64,000 bases of DNA from Marinobacter similis. GTDB lineage: Bacteria; Pseudomonadota; Gammaproteobacteria; Pseudomonadales; Oleiphilaceae. The notes under the pieces are model-generated. The model did not search any database. It was given only the letters and a program-made list of their open reading frames with translations, and had not been told where the DNA came from. Every line of letters begins with the position of its first letter. Positions within the stretch are counted from its first letter, which is position 1. The position numbers were made by a program, and so were the translations under genes. The stretch covers positions 2,294,001 to 2,358,000 of the forward strand of contig NZ_CP007151.1 of assembly GCF_000830985.1 (NCBI RefSeq), written 5' to 3'. Of this stretch, positions 62,428 to 64,000 are shown in pieces.

Positions 62428-62904
62428 ATGAAAGGCGACAAGAAAGTCATTCAGTACTTGAACAAAGTGCTTTGCAACGAACTCACCGCCATTAATCAGT
62501 ACTTTCTGCACTCGCGCATGTATAAGGACTGGGGCATTACCAAACTCGCCGACAAGGAATACGAAGAGTCCATCGACGAGATGAAGCATGCCGACCAGCT
62601 GATCGAACGCATTTTGTTCCTCCAGGGTCTGCCCAACCTGCAGGACCTCAACAAGCTGTTGATCGGTGAAAACGTTGAGGAAATGATCGCCTGCGATCTG
62701 AAAATCGAGCACACCGCCCACGTCGACCTGAAAGAAGCCATCGCCTACTGCGAGCAGGTCCAGGATTACGGCAGCCGCCAGCTGTTCCGTAGCATCCTCG
62801 ATAGCGAAGAAGAGCACATCGACTGGCTGGAAACCCAGCAGGAGCTGATTGCACAGATGGGCATTCAGAACTACATCCAGCTGCAATCATCTGCTGCGGA
62901 GTAA
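62428..62904 (+). CDS. bfr: Bacterioferritin
   Basis: 158 residues. Iron storage cage with a haem between subunits. The ferroxidase ligands are in [10 protein letters not shown] (Glu18), [16 protein letters not shown] (Glu51, His54, and the haem Met52), [10 protein letters not shown] (Glu94) and [11 protein letters not shown] (Glu127, His130). AAGGAG precedes the ATG. It lies ten bases before the phosphomannomutase gene and shares a strand with bfd. Confidence 0.96.
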   Translation: MKGDKKVIQYLNKVLCNELTAINQYFLHSRMYKDWGITKLADKEYEESIDEMKHADQLIERILFLQGLPNLQDLNKLLIGENVEEMIACDLKIEHTAHVDLKEAIAYCEQVQDYGSRQLFRSILDSEEEHIDWLETQQELIAQMGIQNYIQLQSSAAE

Positions 62905-62913
62905 AACCTGACA

Positions 62914-64000
62914 ATGGACCTGTCTTGCTTCAAAGCTTATGACCTGCGCGGCCGGGTGCCGGATCAACTGAATCCGGAACTGGCTGAACGTATCGGGCGA
63001 GCCTACGTGGAAATCACCGGGGCGAAGAAAGTGATTGTCGGTTTCGACATCCGCCTGTCCAGTCCGGACATTGCCGAAGCCCTGAGTTCTGCCTGATGGC
63101 GGCGGGCGCCGACGTCTTCGACATTGGCCTGTGTGGCACCGAGATGGTGTATTTCGCCACCAGCCATTACGACATGGACGGTGGCATCATGGTTACCGCT
63201 AGCCACAACCCGAAAGACCACAACGGCATGAAAATGGTCGGGCCGCAGTCCCGCCCGATCAGCTCCGACAACGGCCTGAACGACATCCGTGATCGCGTAC
63301 TTGAGCCGTTCACCGACGCCCCCAGTCAGGGCCGTTACGAGCCGCTGGAATCGATGAGCGCTACATCGACCACCTGCTGGGTTACGTGGACGCCGCCTCC
63401 CTCAAGCCCATGACCATCGCAGTCAACGCCGGCAACGGCGGAGCCGGCTGGTGATCGACGAGCTGGAACAGCACCTGCCGTTCGAATTCGTGAAAGTGCA
63501 CCACCAGCCGGATGGCCATTTCCCCAACGGCGTGCCCAACCCGATCCTGCCGGAAAACCGCTCGGCGACAGCCGACGCCGTCATCGCCGAAGGCGCCGCC
63601 ATGGGCATCGCCTGGGACGGTGATTACGACCGTTGCTTCTTCTTCGACGAGAACGGCCGGTTTATCGAGGGCTACTACATCGTTGGCCTGCTAGCCGACC
63701 AGTTCTTGCGCAAAACCGGCGGTGGCAAGGTCATCCACGACCCACGCCTGACCTGGAATACCCTCGACCTGGTCGCTGCGGCCGGTGGCGAAGCCATCGA
63801 AAGCAAGACCGGCCACGCCTTCATCAAGCAGCGTATGCGCGAAGAGGATGCGGTGTATGGCGGCGAAATGAGTGCGCACCACTATTTCCGGGACTTCGCC
63901 TATTGCGACAGCGGCATGATCCCCTGGCTGTTGATCGCCGAGCGCCTGTGCCAGTCCGGCCAGACCCTGTCTTCCTTGATCGACGCCCGCATCGAAGCTT
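62914..64000 (+). CDS. manB: Phosphomannomutase/phosphoglucomutase (CpsG/ManB type), 3' end cut by window edge; three frame breaks
   Basis: About 363 residues are present after restoring single bases near 63092, 63357 and 63450. Interconverts hexose 6-phosphate and hexose 1-phosphate, supplying sugar nucleotides for surface polysaccharide. CFKAYDLRG at the N-terminus, the phospho-Ser loop [13 protein letters not shown], metal-binding loop DGDYDRCFF, sugar-specificity loop [12 protein letters not shown]. coli CpsG is the closest match by motif. The phosphate-binding C-terminal domain lies past the window. Confidence 0.92.

Overview
The window looks like a chromosomal segment of a marine gammaproteobacterium, most like Marinobacter. 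The basis is protein similarity as I recall it, together with gene content: several c-di-GMP enzymes, a multi-subunit formate dehydrogenase island, a Bfd/Bfr pair and dense two-component signalling. No phage, plasmid, CRISPR array or intact insertion sequence is visible. The left edge cuts a CheB/CheR hybrid gene and the right edge cuts a phosphomannomutase gene. Layout: 0-4.1 kb holds a chemotaxis-type methylesterase/methyltransferase and a large PAS-GGDEF-EAL-GAF-GGDEF protein. 5.0-7.3 kb holds katG behind a perfect palindromic operator. 7.5-18.1 kb holds metabolic and regulatory genes: a membrane EAL protein, an MFS exporter with divergent LysR, a thioesterase and iron alcohol dehydrogenase, LysR with divergent DoxX across a 27-bp palindrome, a LigB-type dioxygenase, Nei, and an ArsC-ArsR fusion. 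18.1-35.2 kb is one formate dehydrogenase island. On the minus strand run DUF3305, DUF3306, a TorD-type chaperone, a small Tat-signal protein, FdhA, FdhB, FdhC, a 46-residue membrane peptide and a TusA-like protein. Diverging from these are a four-cluster ferredoxin-like protein, an Mrp ATPase, a biotin/lipoate-ligase-like protein and a DUF6505-like protein. Converging on them is tupB-tupC-tupA-fdhD-mobA-mobB-moeA. Together these encode metal (tungstate) import, cofactor synthesis, cofactor sulfuration, enzyme folding and export, and the periplasm-facing enzyme itself. 35.4-47.9 kb holds a solute-binding protein, two large hybrid histidine kinases, a glutaredoxin, an MHYT-GGDEF-EAL protein, a chemoreceptor and tRNA-Arg(CCG), with decayed remnants of a REP-associated transposase and of a chemoreceptor tail. 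48-49.8 kb holds yaeQ and an LrgA/LrgB pair. 50-53.9 kb is a tightly coupled four-gene signalling cassette whose first gene is a histidine kinase with an ethylene-receptor-like membrane domain, followed by an Rcp1-like regulator, a REC-GGDEF-EAL protein and a degenerate receiver. 54-62 kb is a peptide ABC transporter operon followed by a LysR regulator and a PepQ-like prolidase. 62-64 kb holds Fur-box-preceded bfd, bfr and the cut phosphomannomutase gene. About half of the genes carry a reading-frame break. Every break I traced (34) is explained by the loss of one base, and they are densest at 55-64 kb. I read these as consensus sequencing errors rather than real pseudogenes, so broken genes are annotated across the breaks with their full span.
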